Assembly: GCA_944386295.1 (NCBI GenBank)
Contig: CALXAO010000045.1
Coordinates: 1 to 34,786, forward strand
From: an uncultured Clostridia bacterium
GTDB taxonomy: Bacteria > Bacillota > Clostridia > Oscillospirales > UBA644
Direction: 5' to 3'
Length of the DNA stretch: 34,786 nucleotides
Positions 7,275-15,041 of this stretch are shown here, one piece after another (positions within the stretch are counted from its first letter, which is position 1; each line of letters begins with the position of its first letter). Made by a program: the position numbers and the translations under genes. The notes under the pieces were generated by a model that was not told the origin of the DNA, ran no database searches, and saw only the letters and a program-made list of their open reading frames with translations.

Positions 7275-7643
7275 ATGGAAGAAAAAAACGTTGGTTCGAT
7301 TAAGATTTCCGAAGAAGTGATTGCCGAGATTGCAATTAAAGCCGCATCCGAGGTAGACGGGGTCGCCCGGGTATCTCAGCGAATGCTGGACAATGCAAAA
7401 AAATTGATTACTAATTCCAAAACGCCCTTGGTAAAAGGTATTCAGATTATAACTGGGCCGGAAGGGTTGCTGCTGACGCTACAAATTCACGTTTATGCCG
7501 GTCGTCCTATTCCCCGGGTTGCGGAAGAGGTGCAGAGGTGCGTTGCGGATGCGGTTTCTAGTATGACGGGAATTTCCGTTTCGGGCGTGAACATTTCTGT
7601 TGTCGGCGTTATGCCGGAAAAGTCTGTTCCAGATGGTGAATAA
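7275..7643 (+). CDS. Asp23/YloU family protein, YqhY-like
   Basis: A 122-aa protein of the Asp23 (former DUF322) family, shown by GSIKISEEVIAEIAIKAASE, VDGVARV and the C-terminal VSGVNISVVGV strand. Members are small soluble envelope-associated or regulatory proteins of poorly known action. Its place directly before nusB equals that of B. subtilis yqhY, which is genetically linked to acetyl-CoA carboxylase there; the accB-accC genes that sit next to it in Bacillus are absent here. An AGGAGG site lies about 11 nt before the ATG. Confidence 0.9.
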   Translation: MEEKNVGSIKISEEVIAEIAIKAASEVDGVARVSQRMLDNAKKLITNSKTPLVKGIQIITGPEGLLLTLQIHVYAGRPIPRVAEEVQRCVADAVSSMTGISVSGVNISVVGVMPEKSVPDGE

Positions 7644-7703
7644 AAAACAGGAGCGGGGTTGTCGGAAGATGTTTTGGCAACCCTTGGAAAGGTTTTATTG
7701 ACG

Positions 7704-8093
7704 ATGAAACGAACCGAAGCCCGTAACAGTGCGTTTTTGCTGTTGTTTGAAGCATCTTTTTATTCTTCTCTTGACCGAGATGAATTGCTGGCTTTTGCCT
7801 CGAAGTATAACGAAGTGCCAACTGACGAGTTTACGCTGTCTTTGTTTCATGGAGTTCTAGACAGACAATTGGAATTGGACGAAAAAATTAGTGCTTTGTG
7901 CCACGGACGTACCGCAAGCCGGATTTCCCGGGCAGTACTAACTGCACTGCGGATCGCGTTTTATGAAATTACTTATACCGATATTGCTCCTTCCATTGCC
8001 ATCAGTGAAGCGGTAATTCTAGTAAAACGATATGATACGCCGGAAGCGTCTTCGTATGCCAATGGGGTGTTGGCTGCTTATGCCGGAAAATAA
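7704..8093 (+). CDS. nusB: Transcription antitermination factor NusB
   Basis: NusB binds boxA RNA with S10/NusE in antitermination complexes, mainly on rRNA operons. The ATG at 7704 gives 129 aa starting MKRTEARNSAFLLLFEAS, the normal N-terminus of the family. A TTG at 7659 would add 15 residues that do not belong to the family, although CAGGAGC precedes it. Later blocks include SRISRAVLTALRIAFYEI, APSIAISEAVILVKRYD and SYANGVLAAY, all typical. It overlaps the next gene by 14 nt. Confidence 0.93.
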   Translation: MKRTEARNSAFLLLFEASFYSSLDRDELLAFASKYNEVPTDEFTLSLFHGVLDRQLELDEKISALCHGRTASRISRAVLTALRIAFYEITYTDIAPSIAISEAVILVKRYDTPEASSYANGVLAAYAGK

Positions 8094-9012
8094 TTTTCTA
8101 GGAATCGATACCAGCAATTATACGACATCTGTGGCGCTTTGGACGCCAAAAGGTCTGGTCAGCCGTCGGAAATTACTTCCGGTTAAGGCTGGTGTTTGTG
8201 GTTTGCGGCAAAGTGATGCCGTATTTTTACATCAGAAGCAGTTTCCGACACTTTTGGAAGATTTGCTGCTTCCCTCTGCTTTGACCGCGGTTGGAGTGGC
8301 TGCCCGACCGGAAGACCGAGACGGGTCTTATATGCCCTGTTTTACAACCGGGGATTCCTTCGCCCGGGTGTTGGCTCTTGCGTTCGGTTGTCCCCTTTAT
8401 TCGTTTTCCCATCAGCAGGGACATGTTGCCGCCGGTGTCTGGTCTTCCGGACAGGACGAGTTGACAGAACAGCCTTTTCTTGCTTTTCATGTTTCCGGTG
8501 GGACTACCGAATTGATGTATGCCAAAAATTTGCAGAATTTGACGGTTATCGGTCGGTCGTTGGATATCAATGCCGGACAGTTGATTGACCGTGTAGGCGT
8601 TCGTCTTGGGTGTTCATTTCCTTGTGGAAAACAGATGGACGAGCTTGCACAGAATGGACGATACTCACTGCGGCATAAGATCTATATGCGGGACGGAAAC
8701 TGTTCCTTTTCTGGTTTTGAAAATCAGGCACAGGCTCTATTGGAGCGGGGAGAAGCCGCGGAAACCGTGGCTTTTTTTGTAATTTCTGCTGTGGGACAGG
8801 CGTTATGTTCTATGTTAGACACTGCGTTAGAACGCTATTCCGGTTTTCCGGTTTTAATGGTCGGTGGTGTCTGTTGTAATTCACTGCTTCGCCTGTTGCT
8901 GACTGAACGATACGGTGCTTATTTTGCTGCACCGGAGTTTTCGGGTGATAATGCTGCTGGAATTGCCTATTTGACGAAACGAAGAACGGAGGGGAAACAA
9001 GAATGGCGATAA
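8080..9012 (+). CDS. TsaD/Kae1/Gcp family paralogue (peptidase M22-like)
   Basis: This protein has the ASKHA fold of TsaD, the enzyme that transfers the threonylcarbamoyl group in tRNA t6A synthesis. From the ATG at 8080 (310 aa) the motifs are FLGIDTSNYTTS near residue 10, HQQGH at 111-115 (metal site HxxxH), VSGGTTEL at 138-145, LDINAGQLIDRVG at 161-173, GGVCCN at 262-267 and GDNAAGIAY at 289-297. However, the TsaD segment before the metal site is replaced by VAARPEDRDGSYMPCFTTGD, and the protein is about 30 residues shorter than true TsaD. It is therefore probably a clostridial paralogue rather than the housekeeping enzyme. It sits where Bacillus has folD and overlaps nusB and xseA. Its actual function is unknown to me. 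Confidence 0.82.
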   Translation: MPENNFLGIDTSNYTTSVALWTPKGLVSRRKLLPVKAGVCGLRQSDAVFLHQKQFPTLLEDLLLPSALTAVGVAARPEDRDGSYMPCFTTGDSFARVLALAFGCPLYSFSHQQGHVAAGVWSSGQDELTEQPFLAFHVSGGTTELMYAKNLQNLTVIGRSLDINAGQLIDRVGVRLGCSFPCGKQMDELAQNGRYSLRHKIYMRDGNCSFSGFENQAQALLERGEAAETVAFFVISAVGQALCSMLDTALERYSGFPVLMVGGVCCNSLLRLLLTERYGAYFAAPEFSGDNAAGIAYLTKRRTEGKQEWR

Positions 9013-10202
9013 ACGGTGCTCTTTCGGTAGATCAACTGAATATATATGTCAAATCTCTGCTGGAAAGTGACCGTCATCTGAAAAATATTTGGGTGCGGGG
9101 CGAATTGGTTAATTTTACCCGCAATGCTAAGAGTGGACATTGTTATTTTTCTCTTCGAGACCGGGGTTGCTCGGTTCGCAGTGTGATGTTTCAGTGGCAG
9201 GCATCACAGTTAAACTTTCAGCCTGCCGACGGACAGCGGGTTTTACTTCTGTGCCGGGTGTCTCTTTATGAAAGAGACGGACAGTATCAGCTTTATGTGG
9301 AGCAGATGTTTCTGGATGGTGTAGGAGATAGCTATCTTGCTTTTGTTCAGTTGAAAGATCGTTTGGAAAAGGAAGGACTGTTTTTACAGAAAAAAGCGCT
9401 TCCTTCTTTTCCGCAACAGATTGGAGTCTGTACTTCCCGTACGGGCGCTGCCTTGCGGGATGTGATCAGCGTAGTCCGACGGAATGCGCCTATGGTCAGC
9501 ATTCGGGTATTCCCTTGCCTAATGCAGGGGGATAAGGCGGCAGCGGAGGTCTGCGCCGGAATCTCTTTCTTTAACGAACGATATCCGGTTGATGTGATTA
9601 TTGTTGCTCGGGGCGGAGGCGCTTATGAAGACCTTTCTGTTTTTAATGACGAAACTCTTGCCCGAACGGTAGCGGCTTCTGCTATCCCTGTGATCAGTGC
9701 AATTGGTCATGAGACTGATACTACCATTCTGGATTTTGCTGCTGATGTGAGAGCTGCTACTCCTTCAGTTGCTGCAGAATTGGCTGTCGGCCAGGTAGGC
9801 TCGCTTCAGCTTCGATTTCGGAATGCCGACCGAATGATTCGGCAGTTTTGCCGCCGGGACATGGATGGGCGGGAACAGCATCTGCGTTTGCTTTTTCGGT
9901 CGTTGCGGCCGGAGTCTTATTTGGTTCTGCGTAGTTTGGATCTGGACCGGCTGACTAACCGGGTTCTGTCTTCAGGAAAGCAGCGGGAAGAAATGGCGGA
10001 AAGTGTTTTTGTGGGATTGACAGCGCGTCTTGCTGCGCTGAATCCGCTGGCTGTGCTTCAGCGCGGGTATGCAGTTGTCCGAATGAAAAACCGAACCCTG
10101 GACAGTGTAGACCTGGTTCAAAAAGGCGATTCCCTTGAAATTATTTTAAAGGACGGAGTGATTCACAGTGTCGCAACCGAAAAAACAAAACAAAAGCTAT
10201 GA
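9003..10202 (+). CDS. xseA: Exodeoxyribonuclease VII large subunit
   Basis: The catalytic subunit of ExoVII, which degrades single-stranded DNA to oligonucleotides with XseB. The 399-aa product has an N-terminal OB fold (IWVRGELVNFTRNAKSGHCYFSLRD), then the nuclease core GVCTSRTGAALRDV, ARGGGAYEDLSVFNDE and ISAIGHETDTTILDFAAD, and a short helical C-terminal region ending in a LNPLAVLQRGYAVV block. The usual TSPTGAA reads TSRTGAA here. GGAGGGG precedes the ATG. It overlaps the gene before by 10 nt and xseB by 35 nt. Confidence 0.95.
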   Translation: MAINGALSVDQLNIYVKSLLESDRHLKNIWVRGELVNFTRNAKSGHCYFSLRDRGCSVRSVMFQWQASQLNFQPADGQRVLLLCRVSLYERDGQYQLYVEQMFLDGVGDSYLAFVQLKDRLEKEGLFLQKKALPSFPQQIGVCTSRTGAALRDVISVVRRNAPMVSIRVFPCLMQGDKAAAEVCAGISFFNERYPVDVIIVARGGGAYEDLSVFNDETLARTVAASAIPVISAIGHETDTTILDFAADVRAATPSVAAELAVGQVGSLQLRFRNADRMIRQFCRRDMDGREQHLRLLFRSLRPESYLVLRSLDLDRLTNRVLSSGKQREEMAESVFVGLTARLAALNPLAVLQRGYAVVRMKNRTLDSVDLVQKGDSLEIILKDGVIHSVATEKTKQKL

Positions 10203-10416
10203 GCAAATGGTATCGCGGTTGGAAGAGATTGCTAACTTGCTGGAGCAGGGGGACCTTCCTCTGGAAGAAACCGTCCGAATTTATCGGGAAGCATTAAAAC
10301 TTTCTTCCGCTTGTTCCCGACTGCTGGAAAAATACCGGCAGGAAATTACGGTGCTTTTGGAGAATGGTGAAGAGGTGGAGCTGGATGAACAGTCTGTACA
10401 GTCAGGCGGAAACTGA
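10168..10416 (+). CDS. xseB: Exodeoxyribonuclease VII small subunit
   Basis: An 82-aa helical protein matching XseB: SYEQMVSRLEEIANLLEQGD, then LPLEETVRIYREALKL and a C-terminal CSRLLEKYRQEITVL. Several copies bind each XseA. The start is a GTG with GGACGGAG about 9 nt upstream, inside the end of xseA (35-nt overlap), and its end overlaps ispA by 32 nt. The arrangement points to coupled synthesis of the two subunits. Confidence 0.92.
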   Translation: MSQPKKQNKSYEQMVSRLEEIANLLEQGDLPLEETVRIYREALKLSSACSRLLEKYRQEITVLLENGEEVELDEQSVQSGGN

Positions 10417-11275
10417 GTATCGCCGCCAAATTGAACGGGCTTTGGATCGATTTCTGCCTTCTCGAACAGGAGATGTTTTAACCGAGTCTATGCGGTACAG
10501 TTTGTTGGCTGGCGGAAAACGGCTGCGGCCGATAATGACACTTGCCTGGTGCCGTCTTTGCGGACAAGACCAGGAAGTTGCTCTGCCAGCTGCGGTTGCA
10601 GTAGAAATGGTTCATACCTACTCTTTGATTCATGATGATTTGCCCTGTATGGACGATGATGTCCTGCGCCGGGGATATCCGAGCAATCATGTTGTTTACG
10701 GGGAATGGACAGCACTGCTTGCGGGAAGTGGCCTATATAACCGGGCGATAGAGGTTCTTGTTGACGGTGGTAAGCATGTCGGACTTTCAGAGTTGCAGAT
10801 TTTAGATAGCGTTCGCATCCTATGCTCGGCTGCTGGTACCGACGGGATTTTAACCGGGCAAGTCCTGGATATGGTCAACAATGGAAGCACGTTAGTTGAC
10901 GCAGATTACTTGGAACGGGTCAATGAGAAAAAAACGGCTTCTATGCTTTGCGCCGCTTGCTTGCTCGGATGTATAGCGGCTGGTGCTGATTCGGTGGTCA
11001 CTGAGGCTTCGGTCCAGTATGGACGGTTGGTTGGGCTGGCGTTTCAGATGCGGGATGATATTTTGGACATTCAAAGCACTGCGGCAGATTTAGGTAAAAC
11101 TCCTGGGAAGGATGAACGGGAACAAAAGGTAACGTTTGCCCGCCTTTGGGGCATAGAACGTACGCAAAAAGAGATCGTCCGTTTGAGTCGTGAGGCCGAT
11201 GCTGTACTCAGTAAATTTCCGGATTCCGGCTTTTTGCGGTGGTTGACGGCCCGTCTTTGTGAGCGGAATCGCTGA
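10385..11275 (+). CDS. ispA: Polyprenyl (farnesyl/geranyl) diphosphate synthase
   Basis: A trans-prenyltransferase making C15 (or C20) diphosphate from IPP and DMAPP. From the ATG at 10385 (GAGGTGGAG ahead of it) it is 296 aa. GGKRLRP is at about 43-49, the first aspartate-rich motif DDLPCMDDD at 84-92, and the second motif MRDDILD about 140 residues later. The region before the first motif reads MVHTYSLIHDDL, as in short-chain enzymes. The usual AGDAL after GExxALL is AGSGL here. In Bacillus dxs follows ispA; here tlyA follows after 2 nt. Confidence 0.92.
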   Translation: MNSLYSQAETEYRRQIERALDRFLPSRTGDVLTESMRYSLLAGGKRLRPIMTLAWCRLCGQDQEVALPAAVAVEMVHTYSLIHDDLPCMDDDVLRRGYPSNHVVYGEWTALLAGSGLYNRAIEVLVDGGKHVGLSELQILDSVRILCSAAGTDGILTGQVLDMVNNGSTLVDADYLERVNEKKTASMLCAACLLGCIAAGADSVVTEASVQYGRLVGLAFQMRDDILDIQSTAADLGKTPGKDEREQKVTFARLWGIERTQKEIVRLSREADAVLSKFPDSGFLRWLTARLCERNR

Positions 11276-11277
11276 AA

Positions 11278-12057
11278 ATGCGTTTAGATTTGTATTTGAG
11301 GTGTTATTTAGGGGTTCCTTCCCGGGAAAAGGCCCAAGAAATGATTCAGCAGGGCATGGTTTTGGTGGATGGTCAGGAATGTCGGAAGAATAGCTTTGAT
11401 GTGTCAGAGTTCATGTCAGTTGTGTTAACCGGAGCTTTAAAATATGTAAGCCGGGGTGGACAAAAGCTAGAATGCGCATTGGATACGTTTGAGATTGATC
11501 CTACCGGATTGCGAGTATTGGACGTGGGGGCGTCAACCGGCGGATTTACCGATTGTCTATTGCAGCGCGGCGCGACAGAAGTCTTTGCGTTAGATGTGGG
11601 ACACTGTCAGTTGGCCCCGTCCCTGCGTGCCAATCCCAGAGTCCGGAGTTTTGAAGGGACTCATATTCGGGATGCGAAAAGCGTGCTTCCGAATTCTGTA
11701 GATTTGCTGACTTGCGATGTTTCGTTTATTTCCTTAACACAAGTCATATCGTATTTTCCTTCCCTGCTTTGCGGACAGGATCCGCGGGCTATTTTGTTAA
11801 TTAAACCACAGTTTGAGGTTCGCCATAAAAAAAGCGTGGTACGGGATCCTAAATTGCATCGTTGGGCGATAACTGAGGTTTTGACCTGTGCAAGGGAACA
11901 GGGATTTGTCTGCCGCGGGTTAATTCCATCACCAATTCGGGGAGAAGAAGGGAATACAGAGTATTTATTGTATCTTGGGTTACACGGTCTGGATTTTTTC
12001 CCGGATATTTCAGCTGTCGTTTTTTCCGCACTGGAAAAAAAGGAGGAAGAAAAATGA
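11278..12057 (+). CDS. tlyA: TlyA family 16S/23S rRNA 2'-O-ribose methyltransferase
   Basis: A 259-aa protein with an N-terminal S4 RNA-binding domain (MRLDLYLRCYLGVPSREKAQ) and a FtsJ-like methyltransferase domain. Visible parts are KYVSRGGQKLECAL, the SAM-binding DVGASTGGFTDCLLQRGA, CDVSFISL and LLIKPQFE, which carry the acidic and lysine residues expected at the active site. TlyA proteins methylate cytidine 2'-OH in rRNA; some members were first called hemolysins. It overlaps nadK by 4 nt (ATGA at 12054). Confidence 0.93.
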   Translation: MRLDLYLRCYLGVPSREKAQEMIQQGMVLVDGQECRKNSFDVSEFMSVVLTGALKYVSRGGQKLECALDTFEIDPTGLRVLDVGASTGGFTDCLLQRGATEVFALDVGHCQLAPSLRANPRVRSFEGTHIRDAKSVLPNSVDLLTCDVSFISLTQVISYFPSLLCGQDPRAILLIKPQFEVRHKKSVVRDPKLHRWAITEVLTCAREQGFVCRGLIPSPIRGEEGNTEYLLYLGLHGLDFFPDISAVVFSALEKKEEEK

Positions 12058-12875
12058 CAATTTTAGTAGCTCCAAATGAACAGCGGGACATCGGATTGGA
12101 GTACAGCCAGCGGGTTGCACGGATATTATCTAATTGCGGTGTTAAGGTGCTGTCTACTTTGCCGTTTGCATCCGTCGTTCCTGTAGTATCTTATGAAGAA
12201 GGATTGAAACACTGCGACATTGTTATTGTCTTGGGCGGTGATGGTACTATTCTGCGCGTTGCGCAGGTAACGGCAGAAGCTCGGAAAGAAATTCTTGGAA
12301 TTAATTTGGGGAAAATTGGATATATGGCGGGGTTGGAGCCGACACAATTTGCAAAGCTGGTTCAGTTGTGTCGCCGGGAATATTTTGTGGAAGAGCGGAT
12401 GATGCTTTCGGTACGGGTGCTTCGAAAGGGAGATTCTTTGTTTTGTGCGAAGGCACTCAATGACGTTGTGATTTCTCATGGCGCTATTTCTCGGATGATA
12501 GACCTTGAAGTTTTTCGGGGGGAGCAACCGCTGTCTTCCTATCGGGCGGATGGAGTGATTTTTTCAACCCCTACAGGGTCTACCGCCTATTCTCTTTCGG
12601 CGGGTGGCCCGGTCATTGAACCGACTTTTCAAGCTATTCTTATGACACCTGTTTGCGCTCACTCTTTGCGTGCCCGTCCAACGTTGTTTTCTGGTGATTC
12701 TGAACTGCGTCTGAAAAGCAAAGAGGGAAATACTTTTGTAACAGTAGACGGTGACCGAAATTTTGCATTGCTACCTGGGGATGAAATTCAGATTGTCCGC
12801 GCGGAATGTGTGACTCGCTTGATCCGGTTTGATAACAACAGCTTTTGTCATGTATTGAACAATAAACTCAATTAG
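12054..12875 (+). CDS. nadK: NAD kinase
   Basis: Phosphorylates NAD+ to NADP+. The 273-aa product carries the family GGDGT motif (VIVLGGDGTILRVAQ), the LGKIGYMAG block in place of the common NxGxLGFL, and RADGVIFSTPTGSTAYSLSAGGP, which forms the substrate site. A second typical stretch is APxCxHSLxxRP, seen as TPVCAHSLRARPTLF. The position between tlyA and argR is common in Clostridia. It is translationally coupled to tlyA by the ATGA overlap. Confidence 0.95.
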   Translation: MTILVAPNEQRDIGLEYSQRVARILSNCGVKVLSTLPFASVVPVVSYEEGLKHCDIVIVLGGDGTILRVAQVTAEARKEILGINLGKIGYMAGLEPTQFAKLVQLCRREYFVEERMMLSVRVLRKGDSLFCAKALNDVVISHGAISRMIDLEVFRGEQPLSSYRADGVIFSTPTGSTAYSLSAGGPVIEPTFQAILMTPVCAHSLRARPTLFSGDSELRLKSKEGNTFVTVDGDRNFALLPGDEIQIVRAECVTRLIRFDNNSFCHVLNNKLN

Positions 12876-12884
12876 GTGGTAATG

Positions 12885-13343
12885 GTGAAATATAAAAATA
12901 AGCGGCAGGAGAAACTTCTGGAACTGATTCTTTCTTTGGAAGTGGAAACACAAGAAGAATTGTCTGAACTGCTTTGGAATGCTGGATTTCGGGCTACTCA
13001 GGCAACCATTTCCCGGGATATTAAAGATATGGGACTGATCAAAGTAGCGGGAAAGGAGAAAAAATTCCGTTATGTGCCTGCGAAATCGGCGGCGGTTTCT
13101 CCTAAGGACCGTTTTTCTGCTTTGATGAAGGATGGGATTCTTCAGGTACTTCCGGCACAGAATATTGTAGTTGTAAAGTGCCATGTCGGCATGGCGCAGG
13201 CGGTCTGTGCAGTGATTGACAGCATGAACAATGATAACATTGTCGGCAGTCTTGCCGGCGATGATACGATTTTTCTTGCAGTAACTGATATATCCCATGC
13301 CGAACGAATTTGCGCGGAATTCCGCGCAATGATTCACGATTAA
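12885..13343 (+). CDS. argR: Arginine repressor ArgR/AhrC
   Basis: A hexameric arginine-dependent regulator of arginine synthesis and breakdown genes. The winged-helix domain shows TQEELSELLWNAGFRATQAT and ISRDIKDMGLIKV, the latter with the SR pair that contacts ARG boxes. The C-terminal domain shows NIVVVKCHVGMAQAVCAVID and GSLAGDDTIF, where the GDDT acidic pair binds arginine. I favour the GTG at 12885 (5 nt after AGGTGG, 152 aa); ATG at 12882 or GTG at 12876 would add one or three residues. No arginine gene is nearby; the placement before recN is the same as in Bacillus. Confidence 0.93.
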   Translation: MKYKNKRQEKLLELILSLEVETQEELSELLWNAGFRATQATISRDIKDMGLIKVAGKEKKFRYVPAKSAAVSPKDRFSALMKDGILQVLPAQNIVVVKCHVGMAQAVCAVIDSMNNDNIVGSLAGDDTIFLAVTDISHAERICAEFRAMIHD

Positions 13344-13359
13344 ATGAGGTGCTGTTCCC

Positions 13360-15021
13360 ATGCTTTTTCATCTTCACATTGAAAATATGGCGGTAATTGA
13401 AAAGTGTGATATTTCCTTTTGTGACGGTTTTATTGCATTGACCGGAGAAACCGGAGCCGGGAAATCAATATTGCTTAATTCGATTCGTATGATTATAGGT
13501 GAACGGATTTCTAGGGATTTAATTCGAAGCGGTTGTGAAAAGGCGGTGGTAACCGCCACATTTTGCAATTTGTCTGACGGAGTAGTTCATTGTCTGAAAG
13601 AATTAGGACTGGAAGTCGAAGACGGAGAGCTCATTTTGCGACGGGAAATTTCGATAGACGGAAAAAATCAAATTCGTTTCAACGGAGTTCCTTTGCCTTT
13701 GGCGATGCTTCGGCAGATTGGCGGACTGTTGGTTGACATTCACGGACAGCACGATTCTCGGTCGTTGTTGGATTCAGCCTTACATGTAGATTACTTGGAC
13801 CACTATGCAGGAATCGAAGTTTTGCGGCAGGAGTACAATACTGTTTTTACAGCCTTGCGGAGAGTTCAGCGGGAAATGGAACAGCTGCGGACTGATGAAG
13901 CCGAAAAGCAGTACCGAATGGAATATCTGCAATTTACTGCGGATGAGATTTCTGCAGCTGGATTAAGCGAAGCCGAAGAGGAACAGTTGCGGAGACGGAG
14001 AACCGTGCTAGTGAATTTTGAACGGATTGCGCGGTCTATAGGTTCCTGCCGAGAATCTTTGTCTGGTGATAATGGTGCGCGAGATCGAATTGCGGTTGCA
14101 CTGGAGGCCGTGAAGGCTGTGGAATCTTTTTCACCAGAGTTGGAAAGTCTTTGCAGTCGATTGACGGACTTATCTGACAGTTTGGAAGATCTGATTCGAG
14201 AGCTAGGCGGACAGATAGAAGAGGACACGTTTGACCCGGAAGAGTTGGAACAGATTGAGGCGCGCTTGGATCTATTTTACCGGCTCAAACAAAAATACGG
14301 AGGGTCGGTGCGTGCGGTTTTGGAACGGGGGAAAGCTGCCCAGGAAGAATTGAATACGATTCTTTGTTCCGATCAGCGATTGATCGAATTAAGTGCTCGG
14401 CAGACGGCTTTGGAAGAGCAGCTAGACAATTGTTCCGGACGGCTTACAGAAGCTCGAAGGGAGGCTGCCTGTAGGCTGGAGAAGGAAATCGAAGCGCAAA
14501 TGCACTTCCTGGACATGCCAGGCGCAGTATTTCAGGTTTCGATTACGCCCTGTGTCCCCGGTGCAACAGGAGCGGATCAGGTGGTCTTTCTTCTTTCCGC
14601 AAATGTTGGAGAAGAGGTGCGTCCTTTGGCAAAGATAGCCTCCGGTGGTGAGCTATCCCGGATTATGCTTAGTCTCAAAGCGGTCTTGATCTCTGAAAAT
14701 GAAGCTCAGACATTGGTTTTTGACGAAATCGATACTGGGGTCAGTGGAAAAGCTGCGGAAAAAATTGCATTAAAGCTTCGAGAACTTTCTAGACGTGGAC
14801 AGGTTCTGGTTGTGACACATTTAGCACAGATTGCTGCTTATGCAAAACAGCATTTTCGGATTGAAAAACAGGAACGGGATGGCCGTACATTTACTGCAGT
14901 GTATCCGCTGGACCATTCCGGACGAAGAGAAGAGCTTGCCCGGATTATGGGCGGCTTAACGCCTGGACAGGCTACATATAAGGCGGCGGAGGAGTTCCTG
15001 TTATCTGCAGATAAGAAATGA
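13360..15021 (+). CDS. recN: DNA repair protein RecN
   Basis: An SMC-like ATPase that acts early in double-strand-break repair and tethers DNA ends. The 553-aa product has Walker A GETGAGKSI at about 29-37, VDIHGQHDSRSLL near 124, a long coiled-coil central part, then the ABC signature ASGGELSRIML and the Walker B/D-loop FDEIDTGVSGKAAEKIA, followed by VVTHLAQIAAYA. This is full length. GAGGTG lies about 10 nt before the ATG. Confidence 0.96.
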   Translation: MLFHLHIENMAVIEKCDISFCDGFIALTGETGAGKSILLNSIRMIIGERISRDLIRSGCEKAVVTATFCNLSDGVVHCLKELGLEVEDGELILRREISIDGKNQIRFNGVPLPLAMLRQIGGLLVDIHGQHDSRSLLDSALHVDYLDHYAGIEVLRQEYNTVFTALRRVQREMEQLRTDEAEKQYRMEYLQFTADEISAAGLSEAEEEQLRRRRTVLVNFERIARSIGSCRESLSGDNGARDRIAVALEAVKAVESFSPELESLCSRLTDLSDSLEDLIRELGGQIEEDTFDPEELEQIEARLDLFYRLKQKYGGSVRAVLERGKAAQEELNTILCSDQRLIELSARQTALEEQLDNCSGRLTEARREAACRLEKEIEAQMHFLDMPGAVFQVSITPCVPGATGADQVVFLLSANVGEEVRPLAKIASGGELSRIMLSLKAVLISENEAQTLVFDEIDTGVSGKAAEKIALKLRELSRRGQVLVVTHLAQIAAYAKQHFRIEKQERDGRTFTAVYPLDHSGRREELARIMGGLTPGQATYKAAEEFLLSADKK

Positions 15022-15041
15022 GAAAAGAAAGGATAAAAACG

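Noticed and set aside
12771-13361. Minus-strand open frame of 196 codons opposite nadK-argR
   Set aside because: It is antisense to two well-supported conserved genes, has no recognisable family motif and no convincing ribosome site.
15022-15041. T-box leader for valS
   Set aside because: Only 20 nt separate recN and valS, so there is no room for a T-box riboswitch.
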